From: Longitalea luteola
GTDB lineage: Bacteria > Bacteroidota > Bacteroidia > Chitinophagales > Chitinophagaceae
DNA: 64,000 bases
Direction: 5' to 3'
Assembly: GCF_017356035.1 (NCBI RefSeq)
Contig: NZ_JAFIQX010000001.1
Location: 1 to 64,000 of the forward strand
Shown: positions 15,798 to 25,064 of the stretch, piece after piece
Layout of the letters: each line of letters opens with the position of its first letter
Position numbering within the stretch: the first letter of the stretch is position 1
Made by a program: the position numbers and the translations under genes
Notes under the pieces: model-generated
What the model was told of the DNA's origin: nothing
The model's input: only the letters and a program-made list of their open reading frames with translations
Database searches by the model: none

Positions 15798-17438
15798 TTA
15801 TTTTTTAGCCATTTTGTAGCCAAATATGATGGCATGCAGCAAAGCAAAACCAAGTGAAAAATAGAATATACCTGCGTCGTCTGGTGTTAGCATGTGATGA
15901 ACAAAGGCTATGATGGCCAGTAATATGGCAAGCACCAGGCCGCAGGCTCCGCCCACTTTGTTACCCTGAGGGATGGTGGCCGGGTTATTGGCGGATAAAA
16001 CGCTGTGGCGTACACTGTATGCCAGGTATATATCCAGTCCCAGGATCATCCATACGATCAACCGGATCCAGGTATCGAGCGGTAAGAACACCATCATGAA
16101 CAAACAGGTGAACACGCCTAAAATGGGCACCAAAGGCACCAGTGGCGTTTTAAAGGCTCGGGGGGCATTTGGCATGGTCTTACGCATGATAATGACGCCG
16201 ATACAAACCAGGATGAACGCGAACAGGGTTCCGATACTGGTCATTTCACCCACCACACGGGCCGGTACAAAAGCGGCGAACAGGCTCACAAAAAGCAGGA
16301 ACAACAAGTTGTTTTTTGCCGGTGTGCGGAATTTGGGATGCACCTCCGAGAACACTCTCGGTAACAAGCCATCTTTACTCATACTGAAGAATACGCGGCT
16401 CTGGCCCATCAGCATCACCAGGATCACCGACATATAACCGGCGAGGATCGCTAACACGATGGCCTTGTTCAACCAGGGATAATCTGGGCGCACCACGCCG
16501 TTGGCATCGGGCGTACCCATATGATCAATAGCAACTTTCACGGGGGCAATACCATCCTGGCCTTTGAACGAAGTATAGTTGGTTACGCCGGTCATCACGT
16601 GCGCAAACAGGATATACAGGACCGTACAAATGGCAAGTGAACCCAGGATACCCCAGGGCATGTCTTTTTTGGGGTTCTTTGCTTCCTGGGCGGCCGTACT
16701 CACTGCATCGAAACCAATGTACGCGAAAAACACAATGGCCGCTGCCCGGATGATACCACTAAAGCCAAACTCGCCGAAATTGCCGGTATTGTCGGGAATG
16801 TAAGGAGTATAGTTATCGTTGTTGATATATTTCCAGCCCATGAAAATAAATATTAATACTACGGCTACTTTCAGGGCAACGATAATTCCGTTAATAAAGG
16901 CGCTTTCTTTCGTGCCTTTCACCAATAACAAACTCATCAGGATCACTACAAAAACCGCAGGTACATTGATCATTCCGCCATCCCACGGCCCGGCCGTTAT
17001 GGCAGGGGATAAGTGAATGTTAAAATCTGCCAGGAATCTTACCAGGTAACGGCTCCAGCTGATACTTACCGTGGCAGCACCAACGGCATATTCCAGCACC
17101 AGGTCCCAGCCAATGATCCAGGCCACAAATTCGCCCATGGTAGCATAAGAATAGGTATAGGCACTTCCCGCAACGGGGATCATAGATGAAAATTCTGCAT
17201 AACATAAACCGGCAAAAGCGCAACCCAAAGCGGCCACAATGAAGGAGATGGTAATGGCAGGACCAGCCTGGTTGGCGGCAGCGCCGCCGGTGATGGAGAA
17301 TAGACCGGCACCAATGATGGCGCCAATACCCAAAGCTACAAGGGCTCCGGCGCCCAGTGTTTTTTTAAGGGTGTGTCCACTGGTATCCTTAGCTTCATTT
17401 AATAATGAATCCAACGGCTTTTTTACAAATAAACTCAT
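15798..17438 (-). CDS. APC-superfamily amino acid permease
   Basis: The 546-aa inner-membrane transporter is of the cationic amino acid (CAT/YfnA) type. The first membrane span has the substrate-site motif ALGIGAIIGAGLFSITG (residues 33-49). Also visible are FAGLCYAEFSSMIPVAGSAYTYSYATMGEF near 95 and the conserved FFAYIGFDAVSTAAQEAKNPKKDMP near 237. About 13-14 spans can be counted; the C-terminus adds two beyond the usual 12. It imports an amino acid by proton-coupled symport or exchange; which one is not readable. It is a single gene. Confidence 0.9.
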   Translation of the reverse strand: MSLFVKKPLDSLLNEAKDTSGHTLKKTLGAGALVALGIGAIIGAGLFSITGGAAANQAGPAITISFIVAALGCAFAGLCYAEFSSMIPVAGSAYTYSYATMGEFVAWIIGWDLVLEYAVGAATVSISWSRYLVRFLADFNIHLSPAITAGPWDGGMINVPAVFVVILMSLLLVKGTKESAFINGIIVALKVAVVLIFIFMGWKYINNDNYTPYIPDNTGNFGEFGFSGIIRAAAIVFFAYIGFDAVSTAAQEAKNPKKDMPWGILGSLAICTVLYILFAHVMTGVTNYTSFKGQDGIAPVKVAIDHMGTPDANGVVRPDYPWLNKAIVLAILAGYMSVILVMLMGQSRVFFSMSKDGLLPRVFSEVHPKFRTPAKNNLLFLLFVSLFAAFVPARVVGEMTSIGTLFAFILVCIGVIIMRKTMPNAPRAFKTPLVPLVPILGVFTCLFMMVFLPLDTWIRLIVWMILGLDIYLAYSVRHSVLSANNPATIPQGNKVGGACGLVLAILLAIIAFVHHMLTPDDAGIFYFSLGFALLHAIIFGYKMAKK

Positions 17439-17637
17439 AAGAGCGAGTTAGAAGTTTTTTGAATGAATAGTATTTCTGTAATCATGTATAAGGTCGGAAA
17501 GATAAGGATTTCTTAAAATTACGACCCAAAAGAGTTCATAAATAGTCCACATTTCCAGCCAAAAGATAAGATGAACTCTCAAATAGGTTTATGCTTTTAA
17601 TATTATATTGCACCCTATTACTTTTTAACTGAACTAC

Positions 17638-19146
17638 ATGAAGAAAAACAGGCTCACGCTCTATATACTGATTGCCATGGCGGCGGGTATATTGGTGGGT
17701 TATCTGATGCATCGCGTAGGAACAGGGCACAGCATTACCTATTCTCCTGCTAAAGATTATACGGGAAAAGACACGATCACGTTGGTTTTGTCAGGGAAAG
17801 AGGTAATACAGCCGATCGAGGTTGTTAAAGATTCTGCTACCTATCGTCAAACAAATGTGGCGCCCGGAACCTGGCTGGTAGTGGCCAATACGAATGCTTC
17901 TTATGAAACCAACAGGGAACTGACTTTAAATAAGATCAAGGTTCCACCGAGGCACGGGTTGGCATCCATCAAAGCCATTCAGTCGTTCAGTGATAATATT
18001 AAATTATTGACTACTATTTTCCTGCGACTGGTTCAAATGATTATTGCACCGCTTGTTTTTTGTACACTCGTCGTAGGCATTGCCAAGCTGGGCGATCTGA
18101 AAACGGTGGGACGGGTTGGTGGCAAGGCACTGCTCTGGTTTATTTCGGCTTCATTGGTAAGCCTGCTGCTCGGAATGCTCATTGTTAACGTGGCAAAACC
18201 TGGCCAGGCAGTTGATCTTAGCAATGCCGATACTGCGGGCGCCAGAGACCTCATCGGTAAAACGCAGGAGTTCTCTTTGGCTAAATTTGTAGAGCACGTA
18301 TTTCCAAAGAGCGTTATTGAAGCGATGGCGACCAACGAAATACTGCAGATCGTCATCTTCAGTATTTTTTTTGGTGTAGCAATGTCGGCACTGGGCAACT
18401 ACGCCAAAACCCTGGTAAAAGCGCTGGATGCAGTTGCCCACGTTATATTGAAGATGGTGGGTTATGTGATGAATTTTGCGCCCCTGGGAGTTTTTGGCGC
18501 AATTGCCGCCGTAATTGCTACCAAGGGGTTAGAAGTGTTCGTGTTCTATGGCAAATACCTGATGTTCTTTTTGATAGGGATCGCGCTTTTATGGGTGATC
18601 CTGTTATCGGTAGGGTACCTGATCCTGGGCAACCGGGTAGGCACTCTGATCAAACGGATCGCCTCGCCCATGCTGGTTGCTTTCAGTACCACCAGCAGCG
18701 AAGCCGTTTTTCCGAAACTGACCGAAGAACTCGAGCGATTTGGTTGCAAAGACAAAATAGTTTCATTCATTTTGCCGTTGGGGTACAGTTTCAATCTCGA
18801 TGGCAGTATGATGTACATGACCTTTGCGAGTTTAGCCATTGCGCAGGCTTATGGCATACATCTTGACATGGGCACCCAGTTAACAATGCTGCTGGTGCTG
18901 ATGTTGACGAGCAAGGGAATTGCAGGGGTGCCGCGGGCCTCTTTGGTGGTGGTGACCGCCACCTGCGCCATGTTTAAGATTCCGCCCGAAGGCGTCGCAT
19001 TGATTTTGCCGATCGATCATTTTTGTGATATGTTCCGTACCATGACGAATGTAGTAGGCAATGCGCTGGCCACGAGTGTAGTAAGTAAATGGGAAGGTGA
19101 ACTGAAACCAGAAATGGCAGCAACCGATCCGGTATTGGCGGAATAG
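17638..19146 (+). CDS. Dicarboxylate/amino acid:cation symporter (DAACS, SLC1 fold) with extra outer domain
   Basis: The 502-aa inner-membrane symporter takes up acidic amino acids or C4-dicarboxylates with cations. Signature parts are the first re-entrant loop STTSSEAVFPKL near residue 351, the TM7 motif NLDGSMMYMTFASLAIAQ near 382 (NLDGS where many members have NMDGT), and the second hairpin SKGIAGVPRASL near 425. Unusually, about 85 residues rich in beta-forming residues (positions 27-112) lie between the first and second spans, where family members normally have a short loop. It starts a + strand run with the DedA, MFS and glycosyltransferase genes. Confidence 0.9.
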   Translation: MKKNRLTLYILIAMAAGILVGYLMHRVGTGHSITYSPAKDYTGKDTITLVLSGKEVIQPIEVVKDSATYRQTNVAPGTWLVVANTNASYETNRELTLNKIKVPPRHGLASIKAIQSFSDNIKLLTTIFLRLVQMIIAPLVFCTLVVGIAKLGDLKTVGRVGGKALLWFISASLVSLLLGMLIVNVAKPGQAVDLSNADTAGARDLIGKTQEFSLAKFVEHVFPKSVIEAMATNEILQIVIFSIFFGVAMSALGNYAKTLVKALDAVAHVILKMVGYVMNFAPLGVFGAIAAVIATKGLEVFVFYGKYLMFFLIGIALLWVILLSVGYLILGNRVGTLIKRIASPMLVAFSTTSSEAVFPKLTEELERFGCKDKIVSFILPLGYSFNLDGSMMYMTFASLAIAQAYGIHLDMGTQLTMLLVLMLTSKGIAGVPRASLVVVTATCAMFKIPPEGVALILPIDHFCDMFRTMTNVVGNALATSVVSKWEGELKPEMAATDPVLAE

Positions 19147-19202
19147 TTAGCAAAAAAATCGGAGCGCCTGATTACAGTGAGAATGATCGGCATTTAAGGA
19201 CC

Positions 19203-19237
19203 CTGGTAACAGGGAACCGGTAACTGGTGACAGTTAA
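19203..19237. repeat. 7-bp-period tract, word CTGGTAA
   Basis: CTGGTAA, CAGGGAA, CCGGTAA, CTGGTGA, CAGTTAA: five units in exact register between the symporter and DedA genes. Confidence 0.6.
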
Positions 19238-19289
19238 ACAATTTCAAATTCAAGAGACAAAAGAGACAAGTAAATTCATAAAATTTTTT

Positions 19290-20270
19290 ATGTTAAAACG
19301 ACTGATATTTTTATTGTTGACTGTGTTGATAGTATCCGGAGCAATAGCACAACAGCAAATAAGAATTCAATGTACCAATCAGTACGAAGCACCTATTGAT
19401 AAATTAACGGTGACGATTGCAGGCCAGACAACATCTTATTCTCCCGATAATCTGGGCTTTACAACCATTACCGTGGATCCGGCGGATTCCCTGATCATTA
19501 ATGCCGCTCATCATGAGCCATTAACAGTCGCTGGCGCCTCCCTGAAAGAAGGCCAGGTAGTCGTTCTTGAAAAGAAATTTACCTGGAAAGACCTGCTGAA
19601 TCCGATGTTCTATATCGTCTACGGCGGATTATTCCTGCTGCTGTTCATCGTATTTGCAGAAACCGGTTTGTTTGTCGGCTTCTTTTTACCGGGTGACAGC
19701 CTGCTGTTTGTGGCGGGCATATACAGCACCAACCTGGTGGATGACCTGTTCAGAAAATTTGGGTTCGAGGGGGTTCGTTATGAATGGCTCGACCTGTTCA
19801 TCCTCATTGCACTTATCTCCGTGGCCGGCATCCTGGGTAATGCCGTTGGCTATTGGACAGGTAGGAAGATTGGTCCCACCATGTTCCATTGGCGCGACCG
19901 CTTTCTTTTCAAGAAAAAATACCTGTACGATGCCCATGATTTCTATGAAAAACATGGCGGCGGCGCCATCATCTTTGCGCGCTTTTTGCCTATCGTGAGA
20001 ACTTTTGCGCCCATTGTTGCCGGTATTGTGGCCATGGACAGAAAGAAGTTCTCTTTCTTCAACATGGTGGGTTGTATAGCCTGGGTGTTCAGTATGATCA
20101 TTGCCGGACACTTCCTGCAAAAATGGATCTTTACCCAATTTGATTTTGACCTGAAGAAACACCTTGAAATAATCGTATTGGGCATTGTTGTCGTAACCAC
20201 TGCCCCGGTATTGATAAAATTATTTTCCGGACGAAAAAAAGAAAAGGTATCTCAACCCCCAACTAAGTAA
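19290..20270 (+). CDS. DedA-family membrane protein with secreted N-terminal domain
   Basis: A 326-aa protein. DedA proteins are inner-membrane transporters linked to recycling of the undecaprenyl or phosphatidylethanolamine carrier lipids. The DedA core runs from about residue 105 to 310 and carries FFLPGDSLLFVAG and the conserved IFARFLPIVRTFAPIVAG. Ahead of it is a signal peptide (MLKRLIFLLLTVLIVSGAIAQ) and about 80 residues of beta-rich sequence. I start at ATG 19290, which gives a clean signal peptide; the longer frame reads through repeat-like DNA. The MFS gene begins 3 nt after its stop. Confidence 0.87.
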   Translation: MLKRLIFLLLTVLIVSGAIAQQQIRIQCTNQYEAPIDKLTVTIAGQTTSYSPDNLGFTTITVDPADSLIINAAHHEPLTVAGASLKEGQVVVLEKKFTWKDLLNPMFYIVYGGLFLLLFIVFAETGLFVGFFLPGDSLLFVAGIYSTNLVDDLFRKFGFEGVRYEWLDLFILIALISVAGILGNAVGYWTGRKIGPTMFHWRDRFLFKKKYLYDAHDFYEKHGGGAIIFARFLPIVRTFAPIVAGIVAMDRKKFSFFNMVGCIAWVFSMIIAGHFLQKWIFTQFDFDLKKHLEIIVLGIVVVTTAPVLIKLFSGRKKEKVSQPPTK

Positions 20271-20273
20271 CGA

Positions 20274-21494
20274 ATGCAATCAAAACCAGTATCTGTCTTT
20301 AGCCTGGCAGTTTTAGTTGCTGCCCTGGGCTACTTCGTTGATATTTACGACCTGCTGCTTTTCAGTATTATCCGTATTGATTCGCTTAAAGACCTAAAAC
20401 TAACCCCGGAACAGATCGCTTCCGAAGGTTTGTTCATCATCAATGTTCAAATGGCTGGTCTGCTGATCGGCGGAATTCTGTGGGGTATTCTCGGCGACAA
20501 GAAAGGCCGCCTGAAAGTATTGTACGCATCCATTATTTTATATTCATTGGGAAATATTGCCAACGGTTTTGTACAAACGGTAGAGCAATATGCGGCTGTT
20601 CGGTTCTTGACCGGTATTGGCCTTGCTGGTGAACTGGGCGCCGGTATTACGCTCGTGAGTGAATTGCTGCCTAAAGAGAAAAGGGGCATCGGCACCTCGC
20701 TGGTGGCAGGCATCGGTTTAACCGGTGCAGTAGTCGCCTTCTTTTTCAAGGAGAACTTTCACTGGCGCACCTGCTATTTTATTGGCGGTGGCCTTGGTTT
20801 TATGTTATTGCTGCTACGGGTAGGTGTACTGGAATCAGGTATGTTCCAGAATATTCAGCATAGCAATGTATCGAAAGGCAATTTTTTCATGCTGATCAAT
20901 AATGGCAAACGGTTAAAGAAATACCTGGCCAGTATACTTATAGGATTGCCTACGTGGTATGTGATCGGCATACTGGTTACCTTCTCAAAAGAGTTTGGCG
21001 AAAAAATGGGCGTTGTAGGCAAAGTGGATCCCGGCAAAGCCGTGATGTTCTCTTATGCGGCAATTTCTATCGGCGATATTGCTGTGGGCCTGTTGAGCCA
21101 GACGTTGAAAAGCCGGAAAAAAGCTCTGTTTATTTTCTATGGCTTAACGGCTATTGGCATAGTGTGGTTCTTTAACCTGAATGGCGCACCGGTGAGCAGC
21201 CTCTATGCTGCCTGTGCCCTGCTGGGTTTTGGTACCGGCTTCTGGGCCATTTTTGTAACCATGGCAGCGGAACAATTCGGTACGAATATACGTGCTACTG
21301 CAGCAACCACCGTACCCAATATGGTACGCGGTGCATTGATCCCGATCTCCATATTGTTCACTTCATTGCAGGGGTCGGCCGGGTATGTAAACAGCGGCAT
21401 GATCACTGGTATAATCGTCATGGTCATCGGGATAGTGTCTGCATTATTGACCGAAGAAACGTTTCATAAAGATCTTAATTACGTTGAACAGTGA
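20274..21494 (+). CDS. MFS transporter
   Basis: A 406-aa major facilitator with about 12 spans. The loop between spans 2 and 3 carries GGILWGILGDKKGRLKVLY, a clear version of the MFS signature, and ELGAGITLVSELLPKEKRGIG follows later. The LSELLPKEKRG pattern and length resemble sugar-phosphate or aromatic acid/metabolite transporters of the SP-like group. The substrate is unknown. It follows the DedA gene by 3 nt, so the two are in one transcript. Confidence 0.87.
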   Translation: MQSKPVSVFSLAVLVAALGYFVDIYDLLLFSIIRIDSLKDLKLTPEQIASEGLFIINVQMAGLLIGGILWGILGDKKGRLKVLYASIILYSLGNIANGFVQTVEQYAAVRFLTGIGLAGELGAGITLVSELLPKEKRGIGTSLVAGIGLTGAVVAFFFKENFHWRTCYFIGGGLGFMLLLLRVGVLESGMFQNIQHSNVSKGNFFMLINNGKRLKKYLASILIGLPTWYVIGILVTFSKEFGEKMGVVGKVDPGKAVMFSYAAISIGDIAVGLLSQTLKSRKKALFIFYGLTAIGIVWFFNLNGAPVSSLYAACALLGFGTGFWAIFVTMAAEQFGTNIRATAATTVPNMVRGALIPISILFTSLQGSAGYVNSGMITGIIVMVIGIVSALLTEETFHKDLNYVEQ

Positions 21495-21512
21495 GCCGGT
21501 AGGTAGAAAATT

Positions 21513-22529
21513 ATGAAGATCCTTATTATCAGATTTAGCTCCATTGGGGATATTGTTTTAACAACACCTGTTATCCGATGCCTGAAAAACCAGTTGCCGG
21601 ATGTGGAAATACATTATCTCACCAAAGCCGGCTTCAGGGCAGTGCTTGAGGCCAATCCATATATCGACAAACTGCATTTCCTGCAGGACGACCTGCAGGC
21701 TGTGATAACTACCTTGCAGCAGGAGCAATTCGATTATGTGATCGACCTGCATCACAACCTGCGCACCATGCGGGTAAAAAAAGCATTGGACAGAAAATCA
21801 TTTTCCTTCAATAAGCTCAATATTCAGAAATTCATCTACACCTCACTTAAACTGAATGTACTGCCTGATGTACATATTGTAGACCGTTACCTGGAAACGG
21901 TTAAAACCCTGGGTGTAAAAAATGATGGCCGCGGACTGGATTATTTCATTCCGGAGAAAGACAAAGTGAAAGAGAGCGATATTCCTGCCGGCCACCTGGC
22001 CGGTTATATTGGCGTAGTGATCGGCGCTGCGCATAACACCAAGAAATTACCTATTCACAAACTCAGGGAATTATGCGCTGCCATCGAACATCCGATCATT
22101 CTGTTAGGCGGTAAAGAGGACCGCGAGAACGGGGAGCAGATTGCCAGTGTTGATCCGCATAAAATTTATAACTCCTGCGGCAAGTTCAACATCAATGAAT
22201 CTGCTGACCTGGTGCGACGCGCCAAACTGATTATAACCCACGATACCGGACTGATGCACATTGCCGCTGCTTTTAAAAAGCAGATCATTTCTATATGGGG
22301 CAATACCGTACCACAATTCGGGATGTTTCCTTATTACGGTACTTTATCGCCGCAGCTGCCCAAAGACAAGCTGCCTTATGATATTATGGAAATACGGCCC
22401 CTGTACTGCCGGCCCTGTTCGAAAATCGGTTATGATAAATGTCCGCTCGGGCATTTTAAATGCATGGAGAAGATCTCCGTAGCTGAGATTGTCAATAAAG
22501 TTAATCTCAGGATCAATAAACAATCCTGA
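21513..22529 (+). CDS. Glycosyltransferase family 9 (heptosyltransferase-like)
   Basis: A 338-aa GT9 enzyme that likely adds a heptose or similar sugar from an ADP- or nucleotide-sugar to the lipopolysaccharide core on the cytoplasmic side of the inner membrane. It starts MKILIIRFSSIGDIVLTTPV, has YVIDLHHNLRTMRVKKAL in the acceptor half, and the donor-site segment THDTGLMHIAAAFKKQIISIWG near residue 240. It is 18 nt after the MFS gene and ends the run. The acceptor cannot be read. Confidence 0.92.
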   Translation: MKILIIRFSSIGDIVLTTPVIRCLKNQLPDVEIHYLTKAGFRAVLEANPYIDKLHFLQDDLQAVITTLQQEQFDYVIDLHHNLRTMRVKKALDRKSFSFNKLNIQKFIYTSLKLNVLPDVHIVDRYLETVKTLGVKNDGRGLDYFIPEKDKVKESDIPAGHLAGYIGVVIGAAHNTKKLPIHKLRELCAAIEHPIILLGGKEDRENGEQIASVDPHKIYNSCGKFNINESADLVRRAKLIITHDTGLMHIAAAFKKQIISIWGNTVPQFGMFPYYGTLSPQLPKDKLPYDIMEIRPLYCRPCSKIGYDKCPLGHFKCMEKISVAEIVNKVNLRINKQS

Positions 22530-22545
22530 ACCTGCAAAAGTGAAT

Positions 22546-22587
22546 CCGGCAACCGGTTACCGATTGCCGGAACTGCTTACGCTTACT
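22546..22587. repeat. 7-bp-period tract, word CCGGTTA
   Basis: CCGGCAA, CCGGTTA, CCGATTG, CCGGAAC, TGCTTAC, GCTTACT in register, between two convergent genes. Confidence 0.5.
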
Positions 22588-22604
22588 GTAGAACGATAAC
22601 GCTG

Positions 22605-23111
22605 TTATTTAATCGCAACCAACTTATTTTTCCAGCTTTCAGGGATATTGTTGATGTCGTAGATGTGCAGTTGTGGCGTTTGGGTCACTGCTGTCGTTTT
22701 TGTTTCCTGGTGCAATGTTTCATTTATGTCAAGTTCCTTTAACCGATACATGGCTCCGGTAGCCGGGTCAACGATCAGGAAACCGATGAGGCCGCCAAAT
22801 AACAGGTTGCCGATGTACCAGCCATTCAGGCTGGCCCTTATAGAAACCGTTTGGGTAGCAAAGCCTTCTTTACTGATCTTGATCTCGTATGCAGCGGCTC
22901 TAAAGAATCCGGCGCCAGATTTAAGTCTTACCAGTGCAGGCGTTCTGCCCGAGTAAACCTGTTCATCGTTTCTGTTGGTAACGGTTACCTGGGCATCACG
23001 TGGGGTGCTGTCGACGGTAACCATATAACTTGATTTACTAACAATAGTGGCGCAGGAGGAGCTTAATGTAATAAGGCCTGCAAGCATTAGTGCTTTGGTT
23101 GGGGTTAACAT
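22605..23111 (-). CDS. Lipoprotein with PEGA-like domain
   Basis: A 168-aa protein with a likely lipoprotein signal (GLITLSSSC, Cys near residue 20). A short beta domain follows (VTVDSTPRDAQVTVTNRNDEQVYSGRTPALVRLKSG) that resembles the PEGA surface domain, then YEIKISKEGFATQTVSI and a hydrophobic hairpin (WYIGNLLFGGLIGFLIVDPATGAMYRL). The last feature is common in Bacteroidota lipoproteins of this type. I start at ATG 23111; the upstream TTG adds nine residues before the signal. Function unknown, and probably attached to the outer membrane. Confidence 0.75.
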   Translation of the reverse strand: MLTPTKALMLAGLITLSSSCATIVSKSSYMVTVDSTPRDAQVTVTNRNDEQVYSGRTPALVRLKSGAGFFRAAAYEIKISKEGFATQTVSIRASLNGWYIGNLLFGGLIGFLIVDPATGAMYRLKELDINETLHQETKTTAVTQTPQLHIYDINNIPESWKNKLVAIK

Positions 23112-23251
23112 AAATGTTGTTGTTAGGGTTTTGATCAAACAAAATAGTCAGAAAAAACAAAACCCGGAATGTTAGCCAACAAAATGAAAGGTTAATATTC
23201 ATCGGCTATATATACCCTTTGGTATCAGTTTATTCTATATGCTAACTTATC

Positions 23252-24511
23252 TTAATTCAATTTGTTCCTGGAGAGTGTTTCCAGTTTGGTGGTGATCAGC
23301 TTTTTCTCCGCGATGGAAGTGGTTAAGGAAAGTGCTTTTTGAAGAAATGTGGTAGCATGGTGATCGTCGCCCAGTTGAATGTATAGATCGCCGATCACCG
23401 CACTGAAAATGTATTGAGTGTCTATTAGCTGTTCAATACCGCTGATCTGCCAGATCTCCGACATAGCTGCTGCTGTCTGGTGCAGTTGCGCCATTACAAT
23501 CGCTCTGTTCAATATCACCAGCGGGCTTCGCTTTTGTTCAAGCAGCAGATCGTACAGTTGCAGCATGCGTTGCCAGTTTGTTGCTGCAAAGGAATCGGCG
23601 AGGCAATGTTCTGCGGCTATCGCTGATTCAAGGTGATAGACTGTTAGCTCATCTCCTTGTGATGACAGGTTCAGAAAATCATATCCTTTCTGAATAAGCG
23701 CTTTATTCCAGGTGCTTCTGTCCTGGTGCTGCAATAAAATAATGGAATTGTTCTCATCTATCCGGCTTTCGAATCGCGATGCCTGAAAGCACATCAATGA
23801 CAGCAAAGCGAAGGTGGTAGGTTGTTTGCCTGCCTTATGTTCTGTAAGCAACAGGCAAAGGCGCATGGCTTCTGCGCACAGGTCTTTTCGTATCAGTTCA
23901 TTGGCGTTTCCTGAATTGTACCCTTCATTAAATAACAGGTATAGCACGGTGTAAACGATATTCAACCGGCGGGCCAGTTCCTGGCCAACCGGAATATCGA
24001 GGGCGATGTGATTGTCTTTTAAGAACTGTTTGGCCCGGTACAGGCGTTTTTGAATGACCGCTTCATTGGTGAGCAGTGCATGGGCGATCTCGGCAACGCC
24101 AAAACCTGATACTGTTTTCAGGGTGAGCGCCACCTGGTCTTCCTCTTTTAAGCTTGGATGACAACACGCAAAGATCATCCGCAACTGGCTGTCGCCAATT
24201 TCCGCTTCCCCAAAGAATTGTTGCACGGTGTTCTCTGTTTCCTGTTGCAGTTCGGTGGCCAGTTCGCGGGAATATTGTTGAAAATGCTGATGCCGCCTGA
24301 TAATATCGATGGCCCGGTTACGGGCTACCTGCATCAGCCAGCCGCCGGGATCAGGCATCTGATTGAAGGTCCAGGTTTGCATGGCACGCAAAAAGGATTC
24401 CTGTACCACATCTTCGATCATTTCAAGGTTATGCATGCCGAAAATGCGGGTCAGCACGGCGACCATCTTTCCCGACTGGTGCCGGAAAAGATGATCGATC
24501 AATTGCGCCAC
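23252..24511 (-). CDS. ECF42-type RNA polymerase sigma factor
   Basis: A 419-aa sigma factor. Region 2 (residues 10-80) has EDVVQESFLRAMQTWTFNQMPDPGGWLMQVARNRAIDIIRRH. Region 4 (about 115-180) has RMIFACCHPSLKEEDQVALTLKTVSGFGVAEIAHALLTNEAVIQKRLYRAK. A helical C-terminal extension of about 230 residues (DUF6596 type) follows, as in group ECF42. These have no anti-sigma factor and are encoded with a YCII/DGPF protein, as here. The start is GTG 24511; a TGA upstream in frame blocks long extensions. It is 43 nt after the YCII gene. Confidence 0.9.
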   Translation of the reverse strand: MAQLIDHLFRHQSGKMVAVLTRIFGMHNLEMIEDVVQESFLRAMQTWTFNQMPDPGGWLMQVARNRAIDIIRRHQHFQQYSRELATELQQETENTVQQFFGEAEIGDSQLRMIFACCHPSLKEEDQVALTLKTVSGFGVAEIAHALLTNEAVIQKRLYRAKQFLKDNHIALDIPVGQELARRLNIVYTVLYLLFNEGYNSGNANELIRKDLCAEAMRLCLLLTEHKAGKQPTTFALLSLMCFQASRFESRIDENNSIILLQHQDRSTWNKALIQKGYDFLNLSSQGDELTVYHLESAIAAEHCLADSFAATNWQRMLQLYDLLLEQKRSPLVILNRAIVMAQLHQTAAAMSEIWQISGIEQLIDTQYIFSAVIGDLYIQLGDDHHATTFLQKALSLTTSIAEKKLITTKLETLSRNKLN

Positions 24512-24554
24512 ACGGTTTTGTTCCTGCTCTTTCAGGGGACGAGTTTTTGTTTTA

Positions 24555-24899
24555 TTACATATCCATTTTCATCACTTCACGAACCTCTACACTGCCATCC
24601 AGCGGCAGGTCAGGACAACCTTTGGCAATCTCTGTCGCTTCTTCCAGCGATGCGGCCTTGATGATAAAAAATCCGCCTACCAATTCCTTGCTTTCGGCAA
24701 AAGGGCCGTCGGTAACCAGCGCTTTGGCGCCTTTAACCATTTTACCTTCCGGTAATAAAGGTTCGCCGGCTTTATAAATATTCTTCGCTTTCAGATCATC
24801 GACCCAGGCAAACCATTTTTGCATGTGTTGCTGCATCTCTTCTGCAGAGAAATCATATTGCTCGGTGGCTCCCCGGAAAATGAACATAAAATCTTTCAT
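24555..24899 (-). CDS. YCII/DGPF-domain protein
   Basis: The 114-aa partner of the ECF42 sigma factor. The fold is the ferredoxin-like YCII barrel, with the family signature VTDGPFAESKELVGGFFII (residues 61-79). Such proteins are thought to interact with or modulate ECF42 sigma factors; the chemistry is not established. It is the first gene of the two-gene unit. Confidence 0.9.
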   Translation of the reverse strand: MKDFMFIFRGATEQYDFSAEEMQQHMQKWFAWVDDLKAKNIYKAGEPLLPEGKMVKGAKALVTDGPFAESKELVGGFFIIKAASLEEATEIAKGCPDLPLDGSVEVREVMKMDM

Positions 24900-24940
24900 A
24901 ATCGTAAATTTTGATGGTTACATATTTAAGTTACCGGGAA

Positions 24941-24968
24941 AATGACGAATAGCGAATGACGCACAGGA
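24941..24968. repeat. 7-bp-period tract, word AATGACG
   Basis: AATGACG, AATAGCG, AATGACG, CACAGGA in register, upstream of the YCII gene. Confidence 0.5.
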
Positions 24969-24998
24969 CAAAACCGGAAAAATATTTATTGAAGCACA

Positions 24999-25041
24999 CA
25001 AAAAAGCGGTCCGGCCAAAACTGGCCAGACCGCTTTTTTGT
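24999..25041. terminator. Strong bidirectional terminator
   Basis: A long near-perfect inverted repeat: AAAAAAGCGGTCCGGCC pairs with GGCCAGACCGCTTTTTT across a short loop. It serves the T9SS protein gene on the minus strand. Confidence 0.85.
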
Positions 25042-25064
25042 GAAAATTGGTAAAAACTAACAAA

